DNA of 46,526 bases from Legionella londiniensis. Lineage in GTDB: Bacteria; Pseudomonadota; Gammaproteobacteria; Legionellales; Legionellaceae. Below, piece by piece: positions 20,323 through 29,281 of the stretch. Where the stretch lies: positions 90,981 through 137,506 of the forward strand of contig NZ_LNYK01000019.1 of assembly GCF_001467825.1 (NCBI RefSeq), read 5' to 3'. How positions within the stretch are numbered: the stretch's first letter is position 1; each line of letters begins with the position of its first letter. Both the position numbers and the translations under genes were made by a program. The notes below the pieces were generated by a model. The model saw only the letters and a program-made list of their open reading frames with translations. It was not told the DNA's origin and ran no database searches.

Positions 20323-21099
20323 ATGAACAGTATACTAGAAAAGATAGCAGCCAAAAAAAGAGATGAAATCAACCTGGCCAGGCAGAAGAGACCAGTTCAC
20401 TCAATCAATCCCCAGGAATTTCCAAGCCCTCGGGATTTCATTGCTGCCATCAGGGCCAGGCAGCCGGCGGTCATTGCTGAAATCAAAAAAGCCTCACCCA
20501 GCAAAGGAATTATTCGTGCTGATTTTCAAGTCGGTGAAATTGCTAAAACCTATGAGCAACATGGAGCAAGCTGCCTGTCCGTGCTGACTGATATTCATTT
20601 TTTTCAAGGGCATCCGACTTATATTGCACTTGCCAAAACCCATAGCTCCTTACCCGTATTGCGCAAAGACTTTATTATCGATGAGTACCAGGTTTATGAA
20701 AGCCTCATCCTCGGCGCAGATTGCATACTCCTGATAGTTGCCATGCTGGATGATAACCAATTACAGGCTTACAGCGAGCTCGCCGAAGAACTCGGCTTGG
20801 CAGTTCTCGTTGAAAGCCATACCCGAGAGGAACTTGAACGCGCTTTAAAACTTCCCACGCCGCTGATAGGCATCAACAACCGAAATCTGCATTCTTTCGA
20901 AACAAACTTGCAGTGCAGTATAGAATTACAAAAATATATACCTGAAGACAAGATTATCATCAGCGAGTCGGGAATTTATACCCGTTTTGATATTGAACTC
21001 ATGCAAGCTCATGGAATTAATACTTTTTTAATTGGCGAGAGCTTCTTGAGAGCAGACGATCCTGGCGAGGCATTACAACTTCTGCTTCATCACCGCTAA
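20323..21099 (+). CDS. trpC: indole-3-glycerol phosphate synthase
   Basis: A 258-residue TIM-barrel enzyme converting carboxyphenylamino-deoxyribulose phosphate to indole-3-glycerol phosphate. It is a stand-alone TrpC, not fused to TrpF. Signatures are [16 protein letters not shown] (catalytic lysine region), [44 protein letters not shown] and [12 protein letters not shown]. It completes a trpGDC block as in Pseudomonas. The remaining trp genes (E, F, B, A) must lie elsewhere. Confidence 0.97.
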   Translation: MNSILEKIAAKKRDEINLARQKRPVHSINPQEFPSPRDFIAAIRARQPAVIAEIKKASPSKGIIRADFQVGEIAKTYEQHGASCLSVLTDIHFFQGHPTYIALAKTHSSLPVLRKDFIIDEYQVYESLILGADCILLIVAMLDDNQLQAYSELAEELGLAVLVESHTREELERALKLPTPLIGINNRNLHSFETNLQCSIELQKYIPEDKIIISESGIYTRFDIELMQAHGINTFLIGESFLRADDPGEALQLLLHHR

Positions 21100-21122
21100 A
21101 CACCACTATTTATTTGTTTTGC

Positions 21123-21140
21123 TATGCTAAATTTAGCATA
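21123..21140. promoter_or_regulatory. perfect 18-bp palindrome upstream of the glutaminase gene
   Basis: TATGCTAAATTTAGCATA is a perfect palindrome, ending 20 bases before the glutaminase ATG and starting 23 bases after the trpC stop. Dyad symmetry without a loop suits a dimeric transcription factor operator. A run of T (21148-21156) follows, so a weak terminator for trpC is the alternative reading. Its GCTAAA core is shared with the repeats upstream of trpG. Confidence 0.5.
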
Positions 21141-21160
21141 ATGTATCTTTTTTTTTCCGA

Positions 21161-22099
21161 ATGCTTATGACACAAAACAAATTAACCGTAAATTTACTAA
21201 AAAAAATTGTTGCCTTTGCTGAAAAAAATCACGAAGGCGATGTAGCCAATTATATTCCTGAACTCGCCAATGTGAATAAGGAAACCACAGCCATCGCCGT
21301 GTCTCAAATCGGCGGCGAAACGCTCATGCACAGTAATACCGACCTCACTCCGGTTACCTTGCAAAGTACAGGCAAGATAGTCCCCTTGATTGGATTGCTT
21401 GAAGAATTTGGCGCAGAACAACTGTTTGAGTGGGTCAAAGTTGAGCCTTCCGGAGATGATTTCGCATCAATCACACGGCTTGAGCAATTTGGGCCAAAAC
21501 CATCCAACCCCATGCTTAATGCAGGAGCCATCACTCTCTGTTCACATATTCCGGGTATTGGCGAACAACAATTTGCCTGGTTAGAAAACTGGGTTAACAA
21601 ATTATTTAATCAGCATCTACGCATCAACCCCCTTGTTTTTGCTTCCGAAAAACGAACAGGCGATAGAAACCGTGCGCTTGCTTATTTGCTGAAAGGCAGA
21701 AATTGCCTGGCTACGGGTGTAGACGAAACTCTAGATTTATATTTTACTCTCTGCTCATATGAAGCAACGATTGAGCAAATGCTATACTTGCCTACCCTGC
21801 TTGCAAACTATGGCAAGGATCCTCGGAGCAACCAGCAAGTGATTTCCCAGGAAACCTGTCAAATCACTTTAGCCATTATGGCAACATGCGGTCTTTATGA
21901 CGAAACAGGCACCCATTTGGTACGCACCGGAATGCCCGCAAAAAGCGGCGTTTCAGGGTATACGATCGCGGTTGCTCTTGGCAAGGCAGGTATTGTGGTA
22001 CTAAGCCCGCGGGTCAATCGAAAAGGAAACAGCATACGCGGCGAAATCATGCTCGAGGAACTGGCCAAAACCATGAATTGGCATTTTGCCAGCCCTTAA
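21161..22099 (+). CDS. glsA: glutaminase
   Basis: A 312-residue glutaminase of the serine-dependent, beta-lactamase-like family (PF04960), which converts glutamine to glutamate and ammonia in the cytosol. The Ser-x-x-Lys motif appears as QSTGK, followed by VEPSGDDFASI, NPMLNAGAITL and, later, YGKDPRSNQQVIS. The segment GMPAKSGVSGYTIAV is the family's KSGVSGG-like block. Two in-frame ATGs (21161 and 21167) are both close to the T-rich leader, and neither has a good ribosome site. It follows trpC by 61 bases but probably has its own control through the palindrome at 21123-21140. Confidence 0.93.
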   Translation: MLMTQNKLTVNLLKKIVAFAEKNHEGDVANYIPELANVNKETTAIAVSQIGGETLMHSNTDLTPVTLQSTGKIVPLIGLLEEFGAEQLFEWVKVEPSGDDFASITRLEQFGPKPSNPMLNAGAITLCSHIPGIGEQQFAWLENWVNKLFNQHLRINPLVFASEKRTGDRNRALAYLLKGRNCLATGVDETLDLYFTLCSYEATIEQMLYLPTLLANYGKDPRSNQQVISQETCQITLAIMATCGLYDETGTHLVRTGMPAKSGVSGYTIAVALGKAGIVVLSPRVNRKGNSIRGEIMLEELAKTMNWHFASP

Positions 22100-22129
22100 T
22101 TATCGGCAATCGGACAACGCGAACTCATG

Positions 22130-22288
22130 TTACTCAAGTTCTGGCTCCGGCATATTGGGGGATCCAGGCTCCGGTGTCTCAACCGGTTCTGGTTCCGGAG
22201 TATCCGGCGACAAAGGCTCCGGAGTATGTACAGGCTCCGGCTCTGGCGTATCCACCGGTAGATTTGGAATTTCATCTGGTTGCTGCAT
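22130..22288 (-). CDS. 52-residue Pro/Glu repeat peptide, unknown function
   Basis: A very short gene that I do not recognise. The ATG at 22288 has an excellent ribosome site (AAGGGGA, six bases upstream). An ATG nine codons earlier has none. The peptide is acidic and dominated by a repeat: DTPEPEPVHTPEPLSPDTPE, then PEPVETPEPGSPNMPEPELE. TPEPEPV occurs twice. It has no cysteine, no signal peptide and no membrane segment, and is probably an extended, disordered polypeptide. It starts 47 bases after the CBS gene on the same strand, so it is probably co-transcribed with it. It converges with the glutaminase gene. The plus-strand frames here also translate to Gly/Ser repeats but lack a ribosome site. 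Confidence 0.6.
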   Translation of the reverse strand: MQQPDEIPNLPVDTPEPEPVHTPEPLSPDTPEPEPVETPEPGSPNMPEPELE

Positions 22289-22335
22289 GGCATTCCCCTT
22301 GGATCTCGTCAGCATATGATTTAATCAATTGAACC

Positions 22336-22773
22336 TTAGTAGGTATGTATATAATTTTCCAGCTGTTCAATCTCGCGCATCTTATCTTCCAGCAAATTTA
22401 ATAGTAAGTCGCCGATAGAAACAATGGCGATTAAGGCTTCGTTTTCATCTGTTACCAGAATGTGACGACGCCTGGTAACCGTCATGACCTCCATTGCTTT
22501 TTCAACAGTATCTGTTTCTTTTAATACACTGACATCGGCATAGAGTATTTCATAAGCTTTGGTGGACTCAGGAGACAATCCTTTATAAAGCAGAGAGCGG
22601 ATGATATCGCGCTCGCTGACAATCCCCAGAATGTTTTCATCATCGGTGACGACAAGCGCGCCAATATTGTCCTCAACCATCATGGCAACGCAGCGGGATA
22701 CAGCAACATCTGGATGCACATAAACAATAGGGCGTCTTGGCTCTGGAAGAATGGAATGCAATAAGTTTGCCAT
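22336..22773 (-). CDS. tandem CBS-domain protein
   Basis: A 145-residue soluble protein made of two CBS motifs (about residues 15-65 and 80-135) and a short C-terminal helix rich in Glu. The first motif carries MVEDNIGALVVTDDENILGIVSERDI and the second TVTRRRHILVTDENEALIAIVSIGDLL, the typical G-x-V-S-x-x-D pattern. Such stand-alone pairs bind adenine nucleotides and act as energy sensors or regulators of a partner. No catalytic domain is attached. It is preceded by repeat DNA at 22802-22830 and followed by a 52-residue Pro/Glu peptide gene, which may be its partner in the transcript. Confidence 0.93.
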   Translation of the reverse strand: MANLLHSILPEPRRPIVYVHPDVAVSRCVAMMVEDNIGALVVTDDENILGIVSERDIIRSLLYKGLSPESTKAYEILYADVSVLKETDTVEKAMEVMTVTRRRHILVTDENEALIAIVSIGDLLLNLLEDKMREIEQLENYIHTY

Positions 22774-22801
22774 AATTACTCCCTGTTTTTTAATCCTGCA
22801 G

Positions 22802-22830
22802 AATGAATACTAAATGAATACTATAAGTAT
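22802..22830. repeat. tandem 11-bp direct repeat plus inverted repeat upstream of the CBS gene
   Basis: AATGAATACTA occurs twice back to back (22802-22812 and 22813-22823). The second copy runs into the inverted repeat ATACT-ATA-AGTAT (22818-22830). It lies about 30 bases before the CBS gene start, read on the minus strand. The 11-base period is one helical turn, as expected for a protein bound repeatedly on one DNA face. Confidence 0.5.
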
Positions 22831-22984
22831 AGCCATGTTTAAAAAATAGGGTTGTGAACGCCTGAAATCCATTAAGTAGATTCCAGGCATTTGATGGCTT
22901 AAGCGCTAATTTAATGTGCGGTTCGCGCCTGTATTTGGGGAAAAAATATTGAACAAAAACAATTTAGGAAAGATGGATAAAGCA

Positions 22985-23017
22985 CAGGCTGGGTGGAATT
23001 AAATTCCGTCCAGCCTG
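22985..23017 (-). terminator. stem-loop after the glycine-zipper lipoprotein gene
   Basis: CAGGCTGG (22985-22992) pairs with CCAGCCTG (23010-23017), and an inner GGAAT/ATTCC pair extends the stem. It lies 19 bases beyond the lipoprotein stop codon. On the minus strand the T-run precedes rather than follows the hairpin, so it is a strong structure but not a textbook intrinsic terminator in that direction. Confidence 0.5.
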
Positions 23018-23036
23018 AAAAAGGGGAGCATTACGC

Positions 23037-23486
23037 TTAGCTGACAACGCGCCAGGAACCATCATTTTGACGGCAGGCCTTGCCATAGATTTGCTGTTTC
23101 TTGCCCCCAATTAGAGCTTCGGTAATATACTCTCGGCAAGGCTGCTGATTTTTATAATATGTGCGGGTCGGCTTAACCGTATAGCGGTTACCGTTGTCAG
23201 GATTTTTCCAGCTAACCGGTTTTCCTGTAGGCGCCGTTTCCAGAGCATGTTGCATTTCCAGCCTGTCTTGCCTATCCATATACTGGCCAATCTTGCCGCC
23301 TAGAAAAGCTCCAAGCAGGGCACCCCCAGCAGCTGCGGCCACCTTGCCTGAACCGCCGCCAAACTGGCTGCCCAGCAATCCACCGACGACGCCTCCGGTT
23401 ACCGTTCCTACGCCTTCATTGGTTATTTGAGCGCAGCCGGCCAGAAAAACAGATAAAGACAAGGAGGCTATCATTAATTTTTTCAT
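23037..23486 (-). CDS. glycine-zipper outer-membrane lipoprotein (17-kDa surface antigen / Lpp0805 type)
   Basis: A 149-residue lipoprotein. The signal peptide ends in the lipobox LAGC (Cys18), so it is acylated. The next residue is Ala, which favours outer-membrane sorting. Residues about 25-70 form a glycine-zipper double helix (GGVVGGLLGSQFGGGSG, then AAAAGGALLGAFLGGKIG), which inserts into or spans a membrane. The C-terminal part, GKPVSWKNPDNGNRYTV ending in GSWRVVS, is the conserved domain of the rickettsial 17-kDa antigen family and contains two cysteines that may pair. The function is unclear. Related proteins are abundant surface antigens in Rickettsia and Legionella. AGGTGAG precedes the ATG. 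Confidence 0.9.
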   Translation of the reverse strand: MKKLMIASLSLSVFLAGCAQITNEGVGTVTGGVVGGLLGSQFGGGSGKVAAAAGGALLGAFLGGKIGQYMDRQDRLEMQHALETAPTGKPVSWKNPDNGNRYTVKPTRTYYKNQQPCREYITEALIGGKKQQIYGKACRQNDGSWRVVS

Positions 23487-23577
23487 TTTTTACTCACCTG
23501 TTTAATTGTTTGTTAAAAAGACAGACATTCTATCATCAAGGATAGAATTTATCCACCATCATGCTCTGAAAATCATT

Positions 23578-24654
23578 TTAATCTGCGCGTGGTCTGTTTG
23601 TCACCTGAGTCAGCAACTCATAAGCAATTGTCCCTGCCGAATGGGCAACGCTTTCAATCGGTATATGAGGTCCCCACAATTCAACCATATCCCCTTCCTT
23701 CATCTTTGGACAATGTGTCAAATCGATTGTTAGCATATCCATCGAAATTCGCCCAACGACAGGTGCCAAAATACCGTTCAACCAGACATTGGCTTCCTTG
23801 ATATGGCGAGGATAGCCGTCCCCATATCCTGCGGGGACAACTCCTATGGTTGATGGTTTTCCGCTCTTCCAAATCCCGCCATAACCCACAGGCGAATCGG
23901 GAGGATAGTGATGGATGGTGCTTAGTGATGAGGTAAACCGCATGACTGGCTTCAATCCCAGTTCAAGTCCGGTCTGATTCGGAAAGGGTGAAATGCCATA
24001 GAGCATGATGCCCGGCCTTACAACATCTGCATGAGATTCAGGGAATGAAACAATCGCTGCGGAATTGGCAATGCTTTTGATAAATCTTCCCGGCAATTGG
24101 GATGTTGCAGTGATAAATCGCTGAAGCTGAAAATCGTTACTGGGATTTTTTACCTCATCTGCATTAGCCAGGTGGGTCATCAAGCCAATTTCCTCATGCA
24201 CCCAGGCACAGGCACGCAAAGCATGGATGACTTCAGAAACTTCATGAGGCGCAAAGCCCAATCTATGCATACCGGTATTGATTTTAACCCAAATCTTAAC
24301 AGGGCGGTCAAGCGGCGTGGCTAACAACCATTGTAACTGCTGCTTTTGGTGAATAACACATTGCACATTCAATTGATTGAGTAAAGACAACTCGTCTTGT
24401 GTAAAAATTCCCTGAAAAAGAATGCAATCGCTCCTGCTCCCAAGTTTCCGAAGGATAATGGCCTCCTCAAGGCACGCCACGCCGAAAGCATCTACCCTTC
24501 CCTCAAGCGTCGGAATAACAGACGACAAGCCGCAGCCATAGGCATTGGCTTTAACCATGGCGATAATTTTTTTACCTGGCGCATATTCCCGAACACGGTT
24601 TACATTATGCAGCAAGGCCGAGCTATCGATATGAATATTCGTTGGTCTACCCAA
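23578..24654 (-). CDS. alr: alanine racemase
   Basis: A 358-residue PLP enzyme supplying D-alanine for peptidoglycan. Lys35 in [10 protein letters not shown] binds PLP, and Tyr258 in SPVGYGGIW is the opposite catalytic base. [12 protein letters not shown] and [13 protein letters not shown] are further signatures. The start is TTG at 24654, which begins directly after the dnaB stop (TAATTG). No ATG is available near the family N-terminus ([16 protein letters not shown]). A GGGGG stretch ten bases upstream could serve as ribosome site. The dnaB-alr order is common in gammaproteobacteria. Confidence 0.95.
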   Translation of the reverse strand: MGRPTNIHIDSSALLHNVNRVREYAPGKKIIAMVKANAYGCGLSSVIPTLEGRVDAFGVACLEEAIILRKLGSRSDCILFQGIFTQDELSLLNQLNVQCVIHQKQQLQWLLATPLDRPVKIWVKINTGMHRLGFAPHEVSEVIHALRACAWVHEEIGLMTHLANADEVKNPSNDFQLQRFITATSQLPGRFIKSIANSAAIVSFPESHADVVRPGIMLYGISPFPNQTGLELGLKPVMRFTSSLSTIHHYPPDSPVGYGGIWKSGKPSTIGVVPAGYGDGYPRHIKEANVWLNGILAPVVGRISMDMLTIDLTHCPKMKEGDMVELWGPHIPIESVAHSAGTIAYELLTQVTNRPRAD

Positions 24655-26037
24655 TTATTCTGCCCCCTGGTAACCGTTAAAGGCCAAATCTTCAAAGCGG
24701 GTATATTTTCCAAGGAAAGCTACACGCACTTTGCCGATTGGTCCATTTCGCTGTTTGGCGATGATAATTTCCGCAGTACCCTTATCAGGGCTGTCTTCAT
24801 GATAGACTTCATCTCGATAGATAAAGAAAATCAAATCCGCATCCTGCTCAATCGCCCCAGACTCCCGCAGGTCAGACATGATAGGACGCTTATCATGCCG
24901 TTGTTCAAGACTGCGGTTCAACTGGGAGAGTGCGATCACCGGAACATCAAGTTCTTTGGCCAATGATTTCAGGCTTCGTGAAATTTCTGAAATCTCAGCC
25001 GTACGATTATCGGCTTTAAAACCGGGCACTTTCATCAATTGCAAATAGTCAACAACAATCAATCCCAACTGACCCTGTTCCTTGGCTAGCCTTCGCGCAC
25101 GAGCGCGCATTTCAGCAGGACTCAACGCCGGAGTATCGTCAATATAAAGCGGAGCTTCAGAAAGCATATGTACGGCCGAGGTCACTCTTGGCCAATCGTC
25201 GTCATCGAGCTTACCAGTGCGAATACGATGCTGATCGATCCTGCCAAGAGACGACATCATACGCATGGCCAGTGAATCTGCGGGCATTTCCATTGAAAAA
25301 ACCAAAACCGGTTTGCCTGCGGTAATTGCGGCATGCTCGGCAATATTCATGACCAGAGTTGTTTTCCCCATTGACGGCCTGCCTGCTACGATAATTAAAT
25401 CAGAAGCCTGAAGCCCCGACGTCATTTTATCGAGATCGCTAAGGCCAGTAGCCAACCCTGTAATTGCACCGGCGCTGTGATATAGCTCATCAATTTTTTC
25501 TACCGCTTTAACAAGGATTGATTTGATAATCTCAGGCCCGCCCTCGCTTGCTGTTTGTTCAGCGATGGCAAACACCTTTCGCTCCGCTAAATCCAAAAGT
25601 TCACTCACTTCCCGGCCGTCAGGATTATAAGCAGCATCAGCAATTTCACTGGCAACTGCTATCATCTGCCGTTGCACCGATTTTTCTCGAACAATATCCG
25701 CGTATGCTGAGATATTGGCAACGCTTGGTGTGTTGTTTGCCAACTCAAAGAGATAAGCCTCCCCTCCTGCTTCATCAAGCAGGTTGACCGACATTAACTT
25801 ATCGAGCACAGTCACAACATCAAAGGGTTGGCTCTTATGGGCAAGGTCTAAAATGGCGCGAAATAAAATACGATGTTCTGCACGATAAAAATCAGTTTCA
25901 CAAATCTTGGTACTGACCTTATCCCATGCCTGGTTTTCAAGCATCAAACCGCCGATAATTGACTGCTCTGCTTCAAGTGAATGGGGCGGCCGCTTTAGGG
26001 TACCAACATTTTTTTTACGTGCCTCGACTTCTAACAT
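24655..26037 (-). CDS. dnaB: replicative DNA helicase
   Basis: A 460-residue hexameric 5'-to-3' helicase of the replisome. The N-terminal domain starts with RPPHSLEAEQSIIGGLML, which matches the family. The linker and RecA-like domain follow, with Walker A GRPSMGKTT at 219-227, Walker B LIVVDYLQLM, and the signature segments ISEISRSLKSLAKELDVPV, ALSQLNRSLEQR and DLRESGAIEQDADLI. No intein interrupts it. The ATG at 26037 has only a weak upstream AG-rich stretch. It is co-transcribed with alr, which begins at its stop codon. Confidence 0.98.
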   Translation of the reverse strand: MLEVEARKKNVGTLKRPPHSLEAEQSIIGGLMLENQAWDKVSTKICETDFYRAEHRILFRAILDLAHKSQPFDVVTVLDKLMSVNLLDEAGGEAYLFELANNTPSVANISAYADIVREKSVQRQMIAVASEIADAAYNPDGREVSELLDLAERKVFAIAEQTASEGGPEIIKSILVKAVEKIDELYHSAGAITGLATGLSDLDKMTSGLQASDLIIVAGRPSMGKTTLVMNIAEHAAITAGKPVLVFSMEMPADSLAMRMMSSLGRIDQHRIRTGKLDDDDWPRVTSAVHMLSEAPLYIDDTPALSPAEMRARARRLAKEQGQLGLIVVDYLQLMKVPGFKADNRTAEISEISRSLKSLAKELDVPVIALSQLNRSLEQRHDKRPIMSDLRESGAIEQDADLIFFIYRDEVYHEDSPDKGTAEIIIAKQRNGPIGKVRVAFLGKYTRFEDLAFNGYQGAE

Positions 26038-26309
26038 AATCTGATTATTTTTACTGGAGCGAAAAAAAAGTATTGTACTGGGGTATCAGGAAAAAGTAAC
26101 CTGCCCTTTGCGAACAGTGAGAGACCTGCGCCGAAAAATACTTAACTTCTGTATTCTACAGTTTCTTCGCGAATCAGGCTCAGTTGCCGGGATCCAACAC
26201 CCCTCAAGCAGCCATAGGATGTTGGAACAGGAACATGTTGGTTATATTGTACTCAATATCAGGTTTCTTGCATGAACGCTTGGGCTATTTGATTTTGTAT
26301 CAATCTTAA

Positions 26310-26777
26310 TCAAGCCATACTTGGATCATGATTTTCAGAGGCCGATATTTTTTTTACCCAAACCTGGGTTCTGCCGAGCATTGCAAGACCAACATAGCCA
26401 CGAACATAAAGTTTGTCTCCATGCATTGAGAGTTTAGCCCGGTAAATCTTCCCTGATTTTGGATCAAGAATTTGGCCGCTACTCCATACGCCCCTGCCCT
26501 GATCTTTCAATCCCCAAAGAAACGTTAATCCTTCAATAGGCTTATTCTTAAATTCTCCGGGGCATTTAGCACAAATGCCTTTGTCGCCTTTCTCTCTGAA
26601 AACTTTTACGATCTTCCCGCTTAATTCCCCGTTTTTAAGAGAAAGTTCTACAACGGCTCTTTTTTTCCCTGTTTTGTCATCCATGGTAGTCCAGGTTCCA
26701 ACAGGCATATCTGCCATGGCTTGAGGCATATAGAAAAAGGCAAGAAAGGTCACTAAAGACAGAACTATGCGCCGCAT
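26310..26777 (-). CDS. exported DUF2147 protein
   Basis: A 155-residue periplasmic protein of the DUF2147 family (PF09917), of unknown biochemical role. The ATG at 26777 is chosen, not the longer frame beginning at 26852. It has GGAGG ten bases upstream and starts a classical signal peptide (MRRIVLSLVTFLAFFYMPQA, cleavage near AMA). The mature protein begins MPVGTWTTMDDKTGKKRAVV and contains the family features GELSGKIVKVF, a C-x-x-C pair in ICAKCPGEFKN, and GRGVWSSGQILDPKSGKIY. The C-terminus LYVRGYVGLAMLGRTQVWVK is typical. It follows the SNF2 gene by 71 bases on the same strand. Confidence 0.85.
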   Translation of the reverse strand: MRRIVLSLVTFLAFFYMPQAMADMPVGTWTTMDDKTGKKRAVVELSLKNGELSGKIVKVFREKGDKGICAKCPGEFKNKPIEGLTFLWGLKDQGRGVWSSGQILDPKSGKIYRAKLSMHGDKLYVRGYVGLAMLGRTQVWVKKISASENHDPSMA

Positions 26778-26848
26778 CACATTTTCCTCCAAAAAAAAAA
26801 CAGTAGGCAAAAGAATATTCGAGAAGGTCATTTTTTGCAATGGGCATA

Positions 26849-29047
26849 TCACCCCTCACCCAGAGGTTTAAAGAATTGGGTAATATCTTCCTCGGTTAGC
26901 ATCAACTCTCCGGAGTCTTTAGAATTCAATACCCCAAAGATTAATCGGCGTTTCTTTTCCTGCAATTGTAAAATTGCTTCTTCTACTGTTCCCTTGGTGA
27001 TTAATTTATACACGAATACAGGATTTTCCTGGCCTAATCGATGGCTTCTATCAGTTGCCTGATCTTCCACTGCCGGATTCCACCAAGGATCATAATGAAT
27101 CACAGTATCAGCGCGGCTTAGGTTTAATCCTGTCCCTCCTGCTTTAAGACTGATTAAAAATACAGGCACTTCCCCTTGCTGAAACCGATTGACCAAATTC
27201 TGTCGATTTTGTGTTTTGCCAGTGAGCTTCAAATAGGGGTAACCATTCCTGATTAATTTTTCTTCTATTAACCGCAACATACTGGTGAATTGAGAGAAAA
27301 TCAACATAAAGCGCCCTTCCTCAATCAGGTTTTCCAATAATTCCATTAATGCTTCAAGCTTTGCAGACCGAAGATGTGCAGAAGCTGCAACAGGCATAGG
27401 TAACAAGCGAGGGTCGCAGCAAATCTGGCGAAGTTTTAACAAGGCATCCAAAATGGTAATTCGGCTTCGCCCCAAACCCTGCTTTACAATTGCGTCACGG
27501 ACTTTTTGTTCCATACTGATGCGAATTGTTTCATATAAATCTCTTTGCTTGCCGCTTAACTCAATCATATGGTTCATTTCAGTTTTATCCGGCAATTCTT
27601 TTAACACGTCGTTTTTACTGCGGCGTAAAAGAAAAGGACTGATCCTGCGCACCAATAGCGATTTTTTATTTTCATCCTCATACTTTTCGATCGGAATCTC
27701 GAAATACTGCCGAAACTGCTTTGCCTGCCCTAAAAACCCGGGCATTAAAAAATGAAACAGCGACCACAGTTCGCCTAAATGATTTTCAAGCGGGGTACCC
27801 GTCAGACAAAGCCTGTGCCGGGCTGAAATCTGTTGTATGATCTGCCTCGTTTTGGTGCGTGAATTTTTAATGAACTGTGCTTCATCAAGAATTAAATAAT
27901 AAAAAGAATGAGTTAAAAATCGTGCCCGATCACGCTGAATTAGAGCATAGGTAGTCACAATCAAATCATGCTTTTTAAAATCCTGGCTGTTGCGGGATGC
28001 GCCATGGAAAATGGAAACATCAAGTGATGGCGCGAACCGTTTTGCTTCTTCGGCCCAGTTACCGAGGAGGCTTGTCGGAGCCACAATTAAGCATGGGTCT
28101 TTCATGCGGCCATGTTCTTTTTCACACAATAAATGAGCGAGTGTTTGTACCGTTTTTCCAAGTCCCATATCATCGGCTAGAATCCCGCCAAATTCAGCGG
28201 CGCGCAAACCCTGCAGCCAGTTTAAACCCTGCCGCTGATAATCGCGTAACGGAATGCATAATCCCTTTGGAGGCTCTATTTGGGGCAGCTTAATTAATTC
28301 TGAGAGCGCCTTGAGTTTTCGCCGAATTTCTTCAGTTCCCTGCCATCGTGCTTGGCTGGCATGAATTGCGCTTTCTGCTTCAAGCATCAGTAATAACTGA
28401 TAAGGTTTAATGTGAACCATTTCTTCTGCCTTTTTTTTGCCCGAGGAATATTCAAGCAAAAAACGCAATAAGGGTTTTAATCGACCCAATTCAATTTTTA
28501 AAACGATTCCCCGCTTAACAGTCACGTTTAAAAGTAATTTATCTGACAGACTCTCAAGTGTTTGTCTGTCCCAACGATTCAGTAAGTCTGTGATCATCGG
28601 CAGCAGGCTGACTGTTTGGCCATTCACTTCAATACCAAGTTGATAGGAAAAAAAATTTTTAGAAGACTCATGCACTTTTGAATGCCAGATTACTTCGCTG
28701 GCGTTCAAGATTTTAACGGGTTCAGGATATTTTTCCGTCTTTAATACAGGCTCAGCGGTTGAACCAAATTCCTTGTGATGTAAAGCAAAGAGGCAGGCAG
28801 CTACATGCTCGCAGTTCCCGCTCAAGCCGCAGCTACAAGAACCGGGTGTGGCAGGCCAGGTTTTCAAGTCCAAATAGACATTACAAAAATGTCTTGTTTT
28901 GTCTTTCACGCGGGCTTTCACCAAACCATCGCTCAACAGGAGATTGAATACATAGCCTTGGGCTTGATATTCATGGGCAAGTTGCAAAGTTGCGGGCGAA
29001 AATATCTTGTCCATTTGTGACAATGCAGAATTCAGCATGTCCGGCAC
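26849..29047 (-). CDS. SWIM zinc finger / SNF2-family DNA-dependent ATPase
   Basis: A 732-residue bacterial SNF2-type helicase-like ATPase. A SWIM zinc finger lies near the N-terminus (CSCGLSGNCEH; ligands Cys71, Cys73, Cys79 and His81), which binds nucleic acid or protein. The SNF2 ATPase core follows, with Walker A DDMGLGKTVQ, motif II ILDEAQFIKN and motif III CLTGTPLENH. The helicase C-lobe carries ISLKAGGTGLNLSRADTVIH and DQATDRSHRLGQ. It is compact for this class, with little sequence between the SWIM and ATPase domains. Such proteins are thought to remodel nucleoprotein or assist RNA polymerase recycling, but the target is unknown. It is divergent from the caspase-like pair, with a 234-base spacer between them. 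Confidence 0.92.
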   Translation of the reverse strand: MPDMLNSALSQMDKIFSPATLQLAHEYQAQGYVFNLLLSDGLVKARVKDKTRHFCNVYLDLKTWPATPGSCSCGLSGNCEHVAACLFALHHKEFGSTAEPVLKTEKYPEPVKILNASEVIWHSKVHESSKNFFSYQLGIEVNGQTVSLLPMITDLLNRWDRQTLESLSDKLLLNVTVKRGIVLKIELGRLKPLLRFLLEYSSGKKKAEEMVHIKPYQLLLMLEAESAIHASQARWQGTEEIRRKLKALSELIKLPQIEPPKGLCIPLRDYQRQGLNWLQGLRAAEFGGILADDMGLGKTVQTLAHLLCEKEHGRMKDPCLIVAPTSLLGNWAEEAKRFAPSLDVSIFHGASRNSQDFKKHDLIVTTYALIQRDRARFLTHSFYYLILDEAQFIKNSRTKTRQIIQQISARHRLCLTGTPLENHLGELWSLFHFLMPGFLGQAKQFRQYFEIPIEKYEDENKKSLLVRRISPFLLRRSKNDVLKELPDKTEMNHMIELSGKQRDLYETIRISMEQKVRDAIVKQGLGRSRITILDALLKLRQICCDPRLLPMPVAASAHLRSAKLEALMELLENLIEEGRFMLIFSQFTSMLRLIEEKLIRNGYPYLKLTGKTQNRQNLVNRFQQGEVPVFLISLKAGGTGLNLSRADTVIHYDPWWNPAVEDQATDRSHRLGQENPVFVYKLITKGTVEEAILQLQEKKRRLIFGVLNSKDSGELMLTEEDITQFFKPLGEG

Positions 29048-29225
29048 CGGATTTTATTAAAACTTTATATTATAGCAAACTTATGGGGCTTTGGTTTTCT
29101 ATTGGCGATCTCCAACCCATCAGATGGAAAGCCGCAGAGATTTATCATACCCACGCCAATTTTGAGCACACGTATTAAAAGAATTGCATTGTCGGTTGTG
29201 AAGCAAAAACTGGAGGCGCTGAATC

Positions 29226-29254
29226 TTGACTTTTCAAGATGTTGTTTATAAAAT
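29226..29254 (+). promoter_or_regulatory. sigma-70 promoter for the first clan CD-like gene
   Basis: TTGACT (29226-29231), a 17-base spacer and TAAAAT (29249-29254) match the sigma-70 consensus at five of six positions each. This is a strong promoter about 28 bases before the first possible ATG. Confidence 0.6.
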
Positions 29255-29281
29255 GCCAATCTTGGTTTATTTATATATAAT

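Noticed and set aside
22086-22319. Plus-strand open frame with Gly/Ser repeats
   Set aside because: It is the mirror of the Pro/Glu repeat gene, overlaps the glutaminase end, and lacks a ribosome site. The minus strand has a strong one.
26038-26309. Gap upstream of dnaB containing TCCAACA/TGTTGGA and three GGA motifs, considered as a CsrA-binding small RNA
   Set aside because: The stem is only seven pairs with a 20-base loop. No matching promoter and terminator pair could be found. Otherwise I see nothing in this gap beyond the expected dnaB promoter.
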